Origin: an uncultured Desulfovibrio sp.
GTDB lineage: Bacteria > Desulfobacterota > Desulfovibrionia > Desulfovibrionales > Desulfovibrionaceae
Assembly: GCA_900550745.1 (NCBI GenBank)
Contig: URTO01000112.1
Span: forward strand, 1-6,623
Direction of reading: 5' to 3'
DNA: 6,623 bases
Position numbers and translations under genes: made by a program. Below, in pieces: positions 1 to 6,595 of this stretch (position 1 is its first letter; the number at the start of each line of letters is the position of its first letter). The notes under the pieces are model-generated. The model saw only the letters and a list, made by a program, of their open reading frames with translations, ran no database searches and was not told where the DNA came from.

Positions 1-104
1 GCACTATTGATGGCCCATCCTACAATCATGGAGAACAAAGTATCATAGAATTCATATTTCAATACTTTACGAATGGAACTAAGCCCCCAAAAACAACTGC
101 CTCC
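1..104 (-). other. AT-rich edge with open frame, possible IS3-type transposase remnant (partial)
   Basis: The first ~120 bases are about 39% GC, against about 60% or more in the rest of the window. After a TGA at 107-105, a minus-strand frame stays open for 34 codons and leaves the window at base 1. It has no credible start: the only usable codon is a TTG at 62-60 with no Shine-Dalgarno sequence. Its last residues read DTLFSMIVGWAINS, which resembles the FSR-IVGWAMS stretch of the DDE integrase core in IS3-family transposases, but with the usual arginine missing and without the preceding TDITYI segment. It could be a decayed transposase, the truncated end of another gene, or chance. Too short to decide; nothing else coding is convincing between 1 and 182. 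Confidence 0.2.
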
Positions 105-182
105 TCAAGAAATGCCGTAAGGAAGATCTGCCGTGCGAGGCTTCCCTTTCCGGGCGGCTTTCTCCACTACGTCCCCCAATCC

Positions 183-1670
183 TCACTCATACCGCAGGAC
201 GCTCATCCCCTGAAGCCGCGAAAGAATCAGGTTTTCGCGGCGGACGTTGGGAAGCTCGGCTCCGGGCTGGAGGGAAGTGACCACGGCCCGCCCGATGATG
301 TGGCGGCCTTCGCCGCTCCCGTCATTGGTACGGAGGCCCCAGATGTTGTGGAACATGACGGGTTCGCCCTTGTACGTCCCTATATATAAGGTAATGTGCC
401 CGCGCAGCCAGAGCAGCGTAGCAAACGGCACCCCTTCATCCTTGATGATGCCTTCCTTACCCGTGGGAGACGCCTTCACAAAGCTGATGTACTGCCAAGC
501 CTTGGCCTGCGCCGATGAGTTGCGTGGCAGCCATACCCCAAAAGGGACGAAAAGATCCCTCATCGCCAGCGAACAGTCCCGATTGAACAGATACCCGCCC
601 CAGCCGTAGGGCTGCCCCATCATGCGGTTGCCGATCTCGGCCGCCGCCTTTGCCGTCAGGGGGATGGGCTTGCGCACCGCGTCGGAGGGGGACACCCGCA
701 CGGGCACGGCTACGGCACGGCCCTGCGGATCACGGACAGGAACCAGCAGCCTCAGCGAGGAGCCCGATCCGCCGGACAGGGGCAGCATGGTTCCGAGGCT
801 CCCCGTGGTGACATAACGGCCCAGCTCATCCACCAGCGGGACGCCGTCACGGACGATGACCGCATACGTCCCGTTCTCGTAGCGCGAGCGGAACGGCGCA
901 TCCGTCACAGCCGTATCCTCCGTGGGAACCCAGCCGGATACCAGCCCCGTCTCCACGAACACCCACGCGCCATCGGCGGAGGCATGCACAACAAGAAGCG
1001 GCATCCCCACCGGAAGCGTGGAGTACATGAACATATCGAAGGGATACCCCTCCCCGGCCTCGGCAGGGTTCCCGAACCGGGGCTTATGGGTGGGCGCTTC
1101 ACGCAGTACCGTGGGCCGCACGGTAATCGCCTTGTCGAACCGGGACGGGTACGCATCCCGCGCGGCGTTCGCCGTCAGCTTGTCCCAGTTCTCCTGCGTC
1201 CACGGCAACAGGTTTTCCGCCCATCCCCGCGCTTTGCCCCGCTTCTTTTGCCCGCCGAAAATGGCGAACGCCTCAGACGCGGAAACGGAGGGGCGCACGG
1301 CATCCCACGGGCCAAAGAACAGGCGGTTGAACCGGGCATCCTGCCGGGCCTGTTCCGCAGCCGACATGAGGGGCTTGTCCGGGCTGCCCTGCCGGGCATA
1401 GACCAGCAGATCCTGCGGCAACCGGCGCAGATCCGCAATGCTCCCCTTCGGGCCTTCAAAACTGCCGGACTCGGCCGGAGACAGGCTCCCGCCCTTACGC
1501 CCGCCGCCGCAACCGCCAAGCGCAAGGGCGCAGCACAGCAATAGGCCGAGCGCAATCAGGCGGAGGCTTCTCCCCTTCACCGCTTCGGGGGCAGGGACAA
1601 CGCCCCGCCCCCCGATCCTTTCATACGGCGGCACACCCCAACATCCCTTGCGGGTACCAGAAATCATCAT
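183..1670 (-). CDS. NlpC/P60 cell-wall peptidase lipoprotein with bacterial SH3 domains
   Basis: This is a 495-residue secreted lipoprotein predicted to cleave gamma-D-glutamyl-diamino acid bonds in peptidoglycan stem peptides or recycled muropeptides. The hydrophobic segment LIALGLLLCCALA is followed by lipobox LGGC, with lipidated Cys54. Then come a helical N-terminal domain (about 79-173), an SH3-like domain (176-257, with GWVPT), a second SH3-like domain (267-327) and the NlpC/P60 domain (336-478). Catalytic Cys366 lies in RDCS, His425 in GHITLYIG and His441 in MFHNIWG; the upstream PYGWGG motif is intact. This order matches the family whose Desulfovibrio vulgaris member has a solved structure (from memory). 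The start chosen is the ATG at 1670, which overlaps the helicase stop as ATGA and has GGAGG 10 bases upstream. It gives an unusually long, roughly 30-residue region before the hydrophobic core. A GTG at 1580 would give a classic 24-residue signal peptide but has no ribosome site. The family call is firm; the start and substrate are less so. Confidence 0.93.
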   Translation of the reverse strand: MMISGTRKGCWGVPPYERIGGRGVVPAPEAVKGRSLRLIALGLLLCCALALGGCGGGRKGGSLSPAESGSFEGPKGSIADLRRLPQDLLVYARQGSPDKPLMSAAEQARQDARFNRLFFGPWDAVRPSVSASEAFAIFGGQKKRGKARGWAENLLPWTQENWDKLTANAARDAYPSRFDKAITVRPTVLREAPTHKPRFGNPAEAGEGYPFDMFMYSTLPVGMPLLVVHASADGAWVFVETGLVSGWVPTEDTAVTDAPFRSRYENGTYAVIVRDGVPLVDELGRYVTTGSLGTMLPLSGGSGSSLRLLVPVRDPQGRAVAVPVRVSPSDAVRKPIPLTAKAAAEIGNRMMGQPYGWGGYLFNRDCSLAMRDLFVPFGVWLPRNSSAQAKAWQYISFVKASPTGKEGIIKDEGVPFATLLWLRGHITLYIGTYKGEPVMFHNIWGLRTNDGSGEGRHIIGRAVVTSLQPGAELPNVRRENLILSRLQGMSVLRYE

Positions 1671-3898
1671 GCACGTCCCCCCTCCGTCTGCGAGCCGACG
1701 GCTTCCGGGGCCGCCCCCAGACGTCGGGCCAGCCACGTATACCGCTTCTGCATCCGGTTGTTTTTAACGGCCATCGCCAAAGCGCGGGGCTCTCCCACCA
1801 ACACGACGAGGCGCTTGCCCCGCGTCACCCCCGTATAGATGAGATTCCGCTGCAGCAACATATAGTGCTGCGCCATCAGCGGAATGACGACGGCAGGATA
1901 TTCCGAACCCTGTGATTTGTGAATGGAAATCGCGTAGGCCGCCACTATTTCGTCGAGCTCTTCCCAGTCGTACCCGACATAACGGTCGTCATACCGGACA
2001 ACAAGGCATTTTTCCTGCACGTCCACGCTGGAAATCCGCCCGATGTCGCCGTTGTAGACATCTTTTTCGTAGTTGTTGCGGATCTGCATGACCTTGTCGC
2101 CGAGCCGATAGAGCCGCTCCCCACGCTGGAGGGCCTCCCCTTCGGGGTTGAGCGCCTGCTGAAGCCGCAGGTTGAGGTTCGCCGCGCCCACGGTGCCCTT
2201 GTGCATGGGCGAAAGCACCTGGATTTCGTCGAAAGGATCAAGCTGGAAACGGCGGGGGATGTGGTTCTTGACCAAATCCACGATGATGTCCGCCGCGCGA
2301 TCGGGATCATCCTGCCGCATGAAATAAAAATCGGAAAGGCGATCCTTTGAGGATTCAAGGCGCGGAAGCTCGCCCCGGTTGATCAGGTGGGCGTTGCACA
2401 CGATTTCGCTTTCCGCGGCCTGCCGGAAGACCTCCACCAGCTCGACCACGGGCATGGCCCCGGAAGCGATGAGATCCCCAAGCACGTTGCCCGGCCCCAC
2501 GGACGGGAGCTGATGCACGTCGCCCACGAATACGATGGTCGCGCCGAGCGGGGCCGCCTTGAGCAGATGGTACGCCAGCATGGTGTCCATCATGGACGCC
2601 TCGTCCACCACAAGCAGCCCGCAGGCCAGCGGGTTATCCTCGTTGCGGGCGAACCCGTCGTCCTTGGGCGTGTATTCGAGCAGGCGGTGGATGGTGCGGG
2701 CTTCCCGGCCGATGGCCTCGGACATGCGCTTCGCCGCCCGGCCCGTGGGCGCGGCCAGCAAAATCTTGGCCTTGTTTTCCGCGAAAACCTGAATGATCGC
2801 GTTCAGGATGGTGGTCTTGCCCGTACCGGGGCCGCCGGTCAGCACCATGACCTTGGACGTCGCCGCCGTGCGCACGGCCTCAAGCTGTTCCTCGGCCAAC
2901 GTAATGCCGAGCCGGGACACGACTTTCTCCACCACTTCGTCGGCCTTTGGGAACCGCACCGACTTCGGCGAGGCGAGGATGCGCCGCAGGTAATAGGCAA
3001 TCTTCGATTCGTAATGATGGAACCGGGTCAGGTACACGCCGATCTCGCCGTCGAGTTCCTCCAGCACCACCCGTTCCTCACGGGCGAGGCAGTCCACGGC
3101 CTCCTCGACGAACTCTTCCGCAATGCCGAGCTGGGAGCAGGTCTGTTCCACCAAGGCCCGACGGGGGTAATAGACGTGCCCGTCGTCGATCTGCTTCATC
3201 AGCGTGTACAGCGTGCCCGCCTGAATCCGCAAAGGGTGCTCGCTTCCGAAGCCCAGCTTGGCCGCCAGCGCATCCGCCGTCAGGAAACCGATGCCCCGGA
3301 TGTCCATCGCCAGCCGGTAGGGGTTTTCCTGCACGATGGACAGCGCCTGCGGGCCGTAATGCTTGTAGATGCGCACGGCGAAGGATGCGCCGATGTCGTG
3401 CGGCTGGAGGAACTGCACCAGATTGCGCACGCCCTGATGCTCGGTCCAGCACTCGACGATGGTTGCCAGCTTCTTCTGGGTAATGCCGGAAATTTCCAGC
3501 AGGCGCTGCGGTTCCTCGTCGAAAATCCTGAGCGTGTCCTCACCGAACGCCTTGACGATGCGCGCCGCGATGCTCTTGCCGATGCCCTTGATCAGCCCGG
3601 AGGCCAGATACAGCTTGATGCCCTCGGCGGTGGCGGGGAGCAGGCTTTCAAAGGAGTCCATCTGCACCTGCCTGCCGAAGCGGGCGTTGTTCACCCACCG
3701 GCCCTTGATGCGCAGGGATGCGCCCGCCTGCGGGCTGCCCATATGCCCGACCACGGTGACGAGATCCACCTCATCCTTGCCTTCCGGCCTGACCCGGAAC
3801 ACCGTGTAGCCGTTTTCCTCATTATGGAAGACCACGCGCTCCAGCGTACCCTGCAACTCCACCGTCTCGCTGAGGGATGAAAGAGAAAGCTGCGTCAT
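1667..3898 (-). CDS. recD2: RecD2-type ATP-dependent 5'-3' DNA helicase
   Basis: This is a 743-residue superfamily 1B helicase of the RecD2 (RecD-like, non-RecBCD) type, a cytoplasmic enzyme linked to DNA repair and replication-fork maintenance. An N-terminal OB-like domain (about 12-87) is followed by helix-hairpin-helix segments (GLIKGIGKS at 101, LLEISGIT at 133, DIRGIGF at 199); this N-terminal half separates RecD2 from the shorter RecBCD subunit. Helicase motifs are complete: Walker A GGPGTGKTT (355-363), motif Ia APTGRAAKR (383-391), Walker B VDEASM (431-436), motif III GDVHQLPSVGPG (459-470) and VFRQ (490-493). An SH3-like insertion lies near GDKVMQIRNNY (600-610), motif V is ISIHKSQGSEYP (657-668), and motif VI is YTGVTRGKR (688-696). 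The length fits the family (about 715-750). The ATG start lies 3 bases after the aroC stop with only a weak G-rich ribosome site, and the TGA stop overlaps the next gene, so it sits mid-operon. No key residue is missing. Confidence 0.95.
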   Translation of the reverse strand: MTQLSLSSLSETVELQGTLERVVFHNEENGYTVFRVRPEGKDEVDLVTVVGHMGSPQAGASLRIKGRWVNNARFGRQVQMDSFESLLPATAEGIKLYLASGLIKGIGKSIAARIVKAFGEDTLRIFDEEPQRLLEISGITQKKLATIVECWTEHQGVRNLVQFLQPHDIGASFAVRIYKHYGPQALSIVQENPYRLAMDIRGIGFLTADALAAKLGFGSEHPLRIQAGTLYTLMKQIDDGHVYYPRRALVEQTCSQLGIAEEFVEEAVDCLAREERVVLEELDGEIGVYLTRFHHYESKIAYYLRRILASPKSVRFPKADEVVEKVVSRLGITLAEEQLEAVRTAATSKVMVLTGGPGTGKTTILNAIIQVFAENKAKILLAAPTGRAAKRMSEAIGREARTIHRLLEYTPKDDGFARNEDNPLACGLLVVDEASMMDTMLAYHLLKAAPLGATIVFVGDVHQLPSVGPGNVLGDLIASGAMPVVELVEVFRQAAESEIVCNAHLINRGELPRLESSKDRLSDFYFMRQDDPDRAADIIVDLVKNHIPRRFQLDPFDEIQVLSPMHKGTVGAANLNLRLQQALNPEGEALQRGERLYRLGDKVMQIRNNYEKDVYNGDIGRISSVDVQEKCLVVRYDDRYVGYDWEELDEIVAAYAISIHKSQGSEYPAVVIPLMAQHYMLLQRNLIYTGVTRGKRLVVLVGEPRALAMAVKNNRMQKRYTWLARRLGAAPEAVGSQTEGGRA
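1681..1685 (-). promoter_or_regulatory. Ribosome binding site of the NlpC/P60 gene
   Basis: GGAGG on the minus strand, followed by a G run, lies 10 bases before the ATG at 1670-1668 and inside the 3' end of the helicase gene. It favours this ATG over the upstream in-frame ATG at 1736 and the downstream GTG at 1580, which has no such site. The adjoining ATGA overlap suggests translational coupling to the helicase gene. Confidence 0.7.
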
Positions 3899-3901
3899 GC
3901 C

Positions 3902-4984
3902 CTACCCCATCCGCCGTTGCAGCAGCAGGGCGTCGGCCACGGTCAGGGCGGCCATCGCCTCAAGCACGGGGTTGACGCGCGGGATGGCGCAGATGTCGTG
4001 CCGCCCGCCCACACGCAAGGATACGGGGCTGCCTTCGGCGTTCACGCTCTGCTGTTCCTTGGCGATGGAGGGGATGGGCTTGATCGCCACGGTCATCACC
4101 AGCGGCTGGCCGGTCGAAATGCCGCCGAGGATGCCGCCGCAATGGTTGGTGGCGGGATTGCCCGGCGTCGATCCGGCCTCGGCCGGGCGGTAGGCGTCGT
4201 TGTTGAAGCTCCCCCGGCTGCGGGCCGCGGCGAAACCGTCGCCGATCTCCACGCCCTTGACCGCACCTACGCTCATAAGCGCCTGCGCCAGCACGGCATC
4301 CAGCTTATCGAACACGGGTTCGCCCAGACCGGCGGGCACGCCGAGCACCTCCACCCGGACGATGCCGCCGAGCGTGTCGCCCTCGCCGCGCACGGTGCGG
4401 ACCAACGCTTCCCAAGGCTCCACGGCGGCCTCACACGGGGCGCAGTACGGGCGGGACGCCGCGCCCGCCATGTCTTCCGGCGTAAACGCCGGGGCGGGCA
4501 TGCCGCCGATTTCCAACGTGCAGGAGCGCACCGAAATCCCCTGCGCCGCGAGCAGCGCGCGGGCAATGGCCCCGCCGGCCACGCGGGCGGCGGTTTCGCG
4601 GGCCGAGGAACGCCCCCCGCCCCGGAAGTCGCGCATGCCGTACTTGGCGTCATAGGTCATATCCGCGTGCCCCGGACGCCAGACCGCCGCCAGCGGCCCG
4701 TAATCGCCGGAACGCTGGTTGGTGTTCCCGATTTGGAATCCGATGGGCGTCCCCGTGGTCACGCCTTCAAAAACGCCGGACAGCAGCCGGACGGCGTCCG
4801 GCTCCTTGCGCGTGGTCCCGGCCGTGCCGCCGCCGGGACGCCGCCGGTCGAGTTCCTTCTGGAGAAGTTCCTCCGAGAGGGCGATGCCCGCCGGGCAACC
4901 GTCCACCACGCCGCCAAGCGCCGGGCCGTGGGATTCGCCGTAGGTGGTCAGACGAAAAAGGCGTCCGAAAGTATTTCCGCTCAA
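3902..4984 (-). CDS. aroC: Chorismate synthase
   Basis: This 360-residue cytoplasmic enzyme converts 5-enolpyruvylshikimate-3-phosphate to chorismate, the last step of the shikimate pathway, using reduced FMN as an unconsumed cofactor. All family signatures are present: GESHGPALGGVVDGCPAG (16-33, with active-site His19), RPGHAD (103-108, with His106), GGGRSSARETAARVAGGA (122-139) and VGGRHD (325-330, with Asp330). The flavin/substrate-binding stretch SFNNDAY (259-265) is also intact. The length is normal for the bacterial enzyme. The start is a TTG at 4984-4982, chosen because GGAGG stands 8 bases upstream and because the protein begins MSGNTFGRLFRLTTYGESHG, the usual family N-terminus. That TTG overlaps the stop of a short upstream ORF as TTGA. 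aroC is the first clear gene of the minus-strand operon and is transcribed divergently from hom. A weak start codon and coupling to the leader ORF could both limit its expression (inference). Confidence 0.97.
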   Translation of the reverse strand: MSGNTFGRLFRLTTYGESHGPALGGVVDGCPAGIALSEELLQKELDRRRPGGGTAGTTRKEPDAVRLLSGVFEGVTTGTPIGFQIGNTNQRSGDYGPLAAVWRPGHADMTYDAKYGMRDFRGGGRSSARETAARVAGGAIARALLAAQGISVRSCTLEIGGMPAPAFTPEDMAGAASRPYCAPCEAAVEPWEALVRTVRGEGDTLGGIVRVEVLGVPAGLGEPVFDKLDAVLAQALMSVGAVKGVEIGDGFAAARSRGSFNNDAYRPAEAGSTPGNPATNHCGGILGGISTGQPLVMTVAIKPIPSIAKEQQSVNAEGSPVSLRVGGRHDICAIPRVNPVLEAMAALTVADALLLQRRMG

Positions 4985-5184
4985 TGTTCTTTCCTCCGTG
5001 TGACTCCCGCCATCAAAACACGATTCGTTTTCGGCGTCCAGAGACGAACCCCCAAGCGGAGCATGACTTTTTTATCTTCATCCCACAGCCGAGACATTCG
5101 CTTCTGCAATGAAAGACGTATTTCAGCTAGTTGAAATTCAAAATGAATTTTTGAAAAATCATCGAAAAGACGGATGCCTCCCAC
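4981..5184 (-). CDS. Possible 67-residue leader ORF overlapping aroC
   Basis: This GTG-started open frame has GGGAGG 4 bases upstream and ends in a TGA that overlaps the TTG start of aroC by 4 bases (TTGA). I do not recognise the product. It is charged and probably helical, with a basic C-terminus (VTRRKEH), no signal peptide, no membrane segment and no cysteine. The overlap mirrors the tight junctions of the rest of the operon, which favours translation. Against it, many codons end in A or T, unlike the GC-rich third positions of its neighbours, and its first half spans a palindrome and A/T-rich sequence that looks regulatory. It may be a true small protein, a translated leader that couples to aroC, or a chance frame. 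An internal ATG at 5097 would give a 38-residue version. Confidence 0.35.
   Translation of the reverse strand: MGGIRLFDDFSKIHFEFQLAEIRLSLQKRMSRLWDEDKKVMLRLGVRLWTPKTNRVLMAGVTRRKEH
4993..4997 (-). promoter_or_regulatory. Ribosome binding site that decides the aroC TTG start
   Basis: GGAGG on the minus strand sits 8 bases before the TTG at 4984-4982. No ATG or GTG suits the conserved N-terminus MSGNTFGRL, so this strong site fixes the unusual start codon. It lies inside the last codons of the short upstream ORF, an arrangement that allows ribosomes finishing that ORF to restart on aroC. Confidence 0.75.
5134..5150. repeat. 17-base palindrome, possible operator
   Basis: AAATTCA (5134-5140) and TGAATTT (5144-5150) form a perfect 7-base inverted repeat around an AAA spacer. 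The symmetry and arm length suit a dimeric regulator, and the site lies between two divergent amino acid genes. TTGAAA at 5131 recurs at 5151, so both flanks begin alike. No regulator can be named from this sequence. The site also lies inside the candidate leader ORF. Confidence 0.35.
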
Positions 5185-5194
5185 AGCCCCTCCC

Positions 5195-5221
5195 TTTACA
5201 GACGGCGGCGTTCCCTACTAT
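5195..5221 (+). promoter_or_regulatory. Candidate sigma-70 promoter of hom
   Basis: TTTACA (5195-5200, five of six matches to TTGACA) is followed by TACTAT (5216-5221, four of six to TATAAT) with a 15-base spacer. TATAGA at 5219-5224 is an alternative -10 with an 18-base spacer. Transcription would start near 5228-5232, leaving a leader of about 65 bases before the hom ATG. The spacers are off the ideal 17, so this is a candidate only. On the opposite strand the same bases read TATAGT (5222-5217), a possible -10 for the aroC operon, though without a good -35. Confidence 0.35.
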
Positions 5222-5280
5222 AGATACGGCCTTACGCTACGGACAGATACTTCCGTCCCTTCCGCGAGTACTTCAGCCCA

Positions 5281-5285
5281 AAGGA
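5281..5285 (+). promoter_or_regulatory. Ribosome binding site of hom
   Basis: AAGGA lies 9 bases before the ATG at 5295. It supports that start over the in-frame ATG at 5109, which would add 62 residues unlike any homoserine dehydrogenase N-terminus. A TTG directly before the ATG (5292) is a less likely start. Confidence 0.65.
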
Positions 5286-5294
5286 CATCTGTTG

Positions 5295-6575
5295 ATGAAT
5301 ACGACCCTGAATATAGGACTGGCCGGACTCGGAACCGTCGGCGGCGGCCTTGTGCGCCTGCTGTCCGAAAATGCCGAAGAAATCCGGGCCCGATCCGGCT
5401 GCGGCTTCAACCTGAAAGCCGTCGCCGTCCGCAATCCGAACCGTAAACGCGATCTCCCGGAAGGCGTACGCCTGACCACCGATCCTATGGCCCTTGCCGA
5501 CGATCCCGACATTGACGTGGTCATCGAGCTGATGGGCGGCATCGACACGGCCAAGGAACTCATCACGCGCAGCCTTGCAAACGGCAAACAGGTCGTCACC
5601 GCCAACAAGGCCCTGCTCGCGGAAGAAGGCGAGAGCCTGTTCCGGCTGGCCGACGAAAAGGGCGCCACCCTGCTCTATGAAGCCAGCGTTGCAGGCGGCA
5701 TCCCCATCGTCCAGACGCTGAAGGAAAGCCTCACCGGGAACCGTATCACTTCGCTCGAAGGCATCCTGAACGGCACCGGCAACTATATCCTTTCGGAAAT
5801 GACCAGCAAGGGCGTCAGCTTCGCCCCGGCCCTCGCCGAAGCGCAGGAAAAAGGCTACGCCGAGGCCGATCCCACGCTGGACATCGACGGGTTCGATACC
5901 GCGCATAAGCTCGTGCTGCTTATCCGCCTTGCATGGGGCGTGGACTACCCCTATACGAAAATGCCCATCGAAGGCATCCGCAACCTCGACAAGATGGACA
6001 TCGACTTTGCCCGCGAGTTCGGCTACCGCATCAAGCTGCTCGGCCGCGCCCGGATGCGTGACGGCAAGCTCGAAGCGGGCGTCTTCCCGACGCTGGTGAA
6101 CCACACCTATCTCCTTGCCCGCGTAGGCGGCGCGTACAACGCCGTGCGCGTGGAAGGCAACGCGGTGGGTTCCCTCTTCCTGCACGGCCTCGGCGCGGGC
6201 AGCCTGCCCACGGCCAGCGCGGTGCTTGGGGATCTCATTTCCATCGCCCGCCGGAACAACAGGCTGAACTCCGGCTTCGTCAAGCAGGTGCTCCCGCAAG
6301 CCGACATCCTGCCCCCGGAAGAAGCCTCCAGCACCTATTACATGCGTTTCATGGTCAAGGACGATCCCGGCGTCCTGCGCGACCTATCCGGCGCGCTCTC
6401 CGATCAGGGCGTCAGCATCGCGCAGGCGATCCAGAAGGGGCAGAGCGAAGCGGGCGTGCCCCTCGTCTTCATGACCCACGAAGCCCCGGTTTCCGCCATC
6501 CGCAAGGCTATCGAAACCATGCGCAAGAGCGATTTCCTCCTTGCCCCGGCTATCTGTTATCGGGTCATGGGGTGA
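5295..6575 (+). CDS. hom: Homoserine dehydrogenase with ACT domain
   Basis: This 426-residue cytoplasmic enzyme reduces aspartate-4-semialdehyde to homoserine with NAD(P)H, the branch point towards threonine and methionine. The Rossmann fold starts at the N-terminus with GLAGLGTVGGG (8-18). The catalytic domain shows VVTANKALL (100-108, with Lys105), YEASVAGGIPI (128-138), NGTGNYIL (159-166) and the family signature EADPTLDIDGFDTAHK (190-205), which contains substrate-binding Glu190 and the conserved Asp201 and Lys205. A C-terminal ACT domain (about 346-424, beginning YYMRFMVKDDPGVLRDLSG) normally mediates feedback inhibition by threonine. Length and architecture are those of the usual monofunctional bacterial enzyme; there is no fused aspartokinase. 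The ATG at 5295 was chosen because the Rossmann glycine motif follows within 8 residues and AAGGA stands 9 bases before it. The gene is transcribed alone within the window, away from aroC, and a strong hairpin follows its stop. Confidence 0.97.
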   Translation: MNTTLNIGLAGLGTVGGGLVRLLSENAEEIRARSGCGFNLKAVAVRNPNRKRDLPEGVRLTTDPMALADDPDIDVVIELMGGIDTAKELITRSLANGKQVVTANKALLAEEGESLFRLADEKGATLLYEASVAGGIPIVQTLKESLTGNRITSLEGILNGTGNYILSEMTSKGVSFAPALAEAQEKGYAEADPTLDIDGFDTAHKLVLLIRLAWGVDYPYTKMPIEGIRNLDKMDIDFAREFGYRIKLLGRARMRDGKLEAGVFPTLVNHTYLLARVGGAYNAVRVEGNAVGSLFLHGLGAGSLPTASAVLGDLISIARRNNRLNSGFVKQVLPQADILPPEEASSTYYMRFMVKDDPGVLRDLSGALSDQGVSIAQAIQKGQSEAGVPLVFMTHEAPVSAIRKAIETMRKSDFLLAPAICYRVMG

Positions 6576-6595
6576 AAAGCTGTTGGGGAGGGAGA

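Larger units (their letters stand above)
4985..5294. other. Divergent intergenic region between aroC and hom
   Basis: These 310 bases separate the minus-strand aroC operon from plus-strand hom and must hold control signals for both. On the aroC side they contain the candidate 67-residue leader ORF, in the middle (about 5130-5160) an A/T-rich stretch with a 17-base palindrome, and on the hom side a promoter-like pair at 5195-5221. No riboswitch or attenuator hairpin with a U-tract was recognisable by eye. An extended hom frame open from 5109 exists but lacks the family's usual N-terminus and is not counted as coding. Confidence 0.6.

Noticed and set aside
1..48. Plus-strand open frame from the left edge ending in TAG at 46-48
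   Set aside because: It has only 15 codons, no recognisable residues, and competes with the minus-strand frame over the same bases.
121..145. Imperfect hairpin GGAAG...CTTCC as terminator of the minus-strand operon
   Set aside because: The stem is short and interrupted, with no T-run after it on the minus strand; I see no convincing terminator in 1-182.
105..179. Short minus-strand frame after the lipoprotein stop (20-24 residues, starting at TTG 179 or GTG 167)
   Set aside because: It is in frame with the preceding stop and has a G-run upstream, but it is too short, has no recognisable similarity and may simply be GC-rich trailer sequence.
1671..1736. 22-residue extension of the NlpC/P60 frame to the ATG at 1736
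   Set aside because: It would overlap the helicase gene deeply, while the ATG at 1670 has a GGAGG site and the ATGA overlap.
2387..3880. Long plus-strand open frame (497 codons) opposite the helicase gene
   Set aside because: It lies wholly antisense to the RecD2 gene, its composition is the His/Arg/Gly-rich pattern typical of antisense frames in GC-rich genes, and no family motif is visible.
3917..5134. Plus-strand open frame (405 codons) opposite aroC
   Set aside because: It is antisense to a certain chorismate synthase gene, has low-complexity His/Gly/Arg composition and no recognisable domain.
5109..5294. 62-residue N-terminal extension of the hom frame
   Set aside because: The Rossmann motif of homoserine dehydrogenases starts within the first ten residues, and a good ribosome site precedes the ATG at 5295. 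The extension crosses the A/T-rich control region and promoter candidate.
5232..6299. Minus-strand open frame (355 codons) opposite hom
   Set aside because: It is a shadow of hom's codon usage on the other strand, with no motif and no fitting ribosome site seen.
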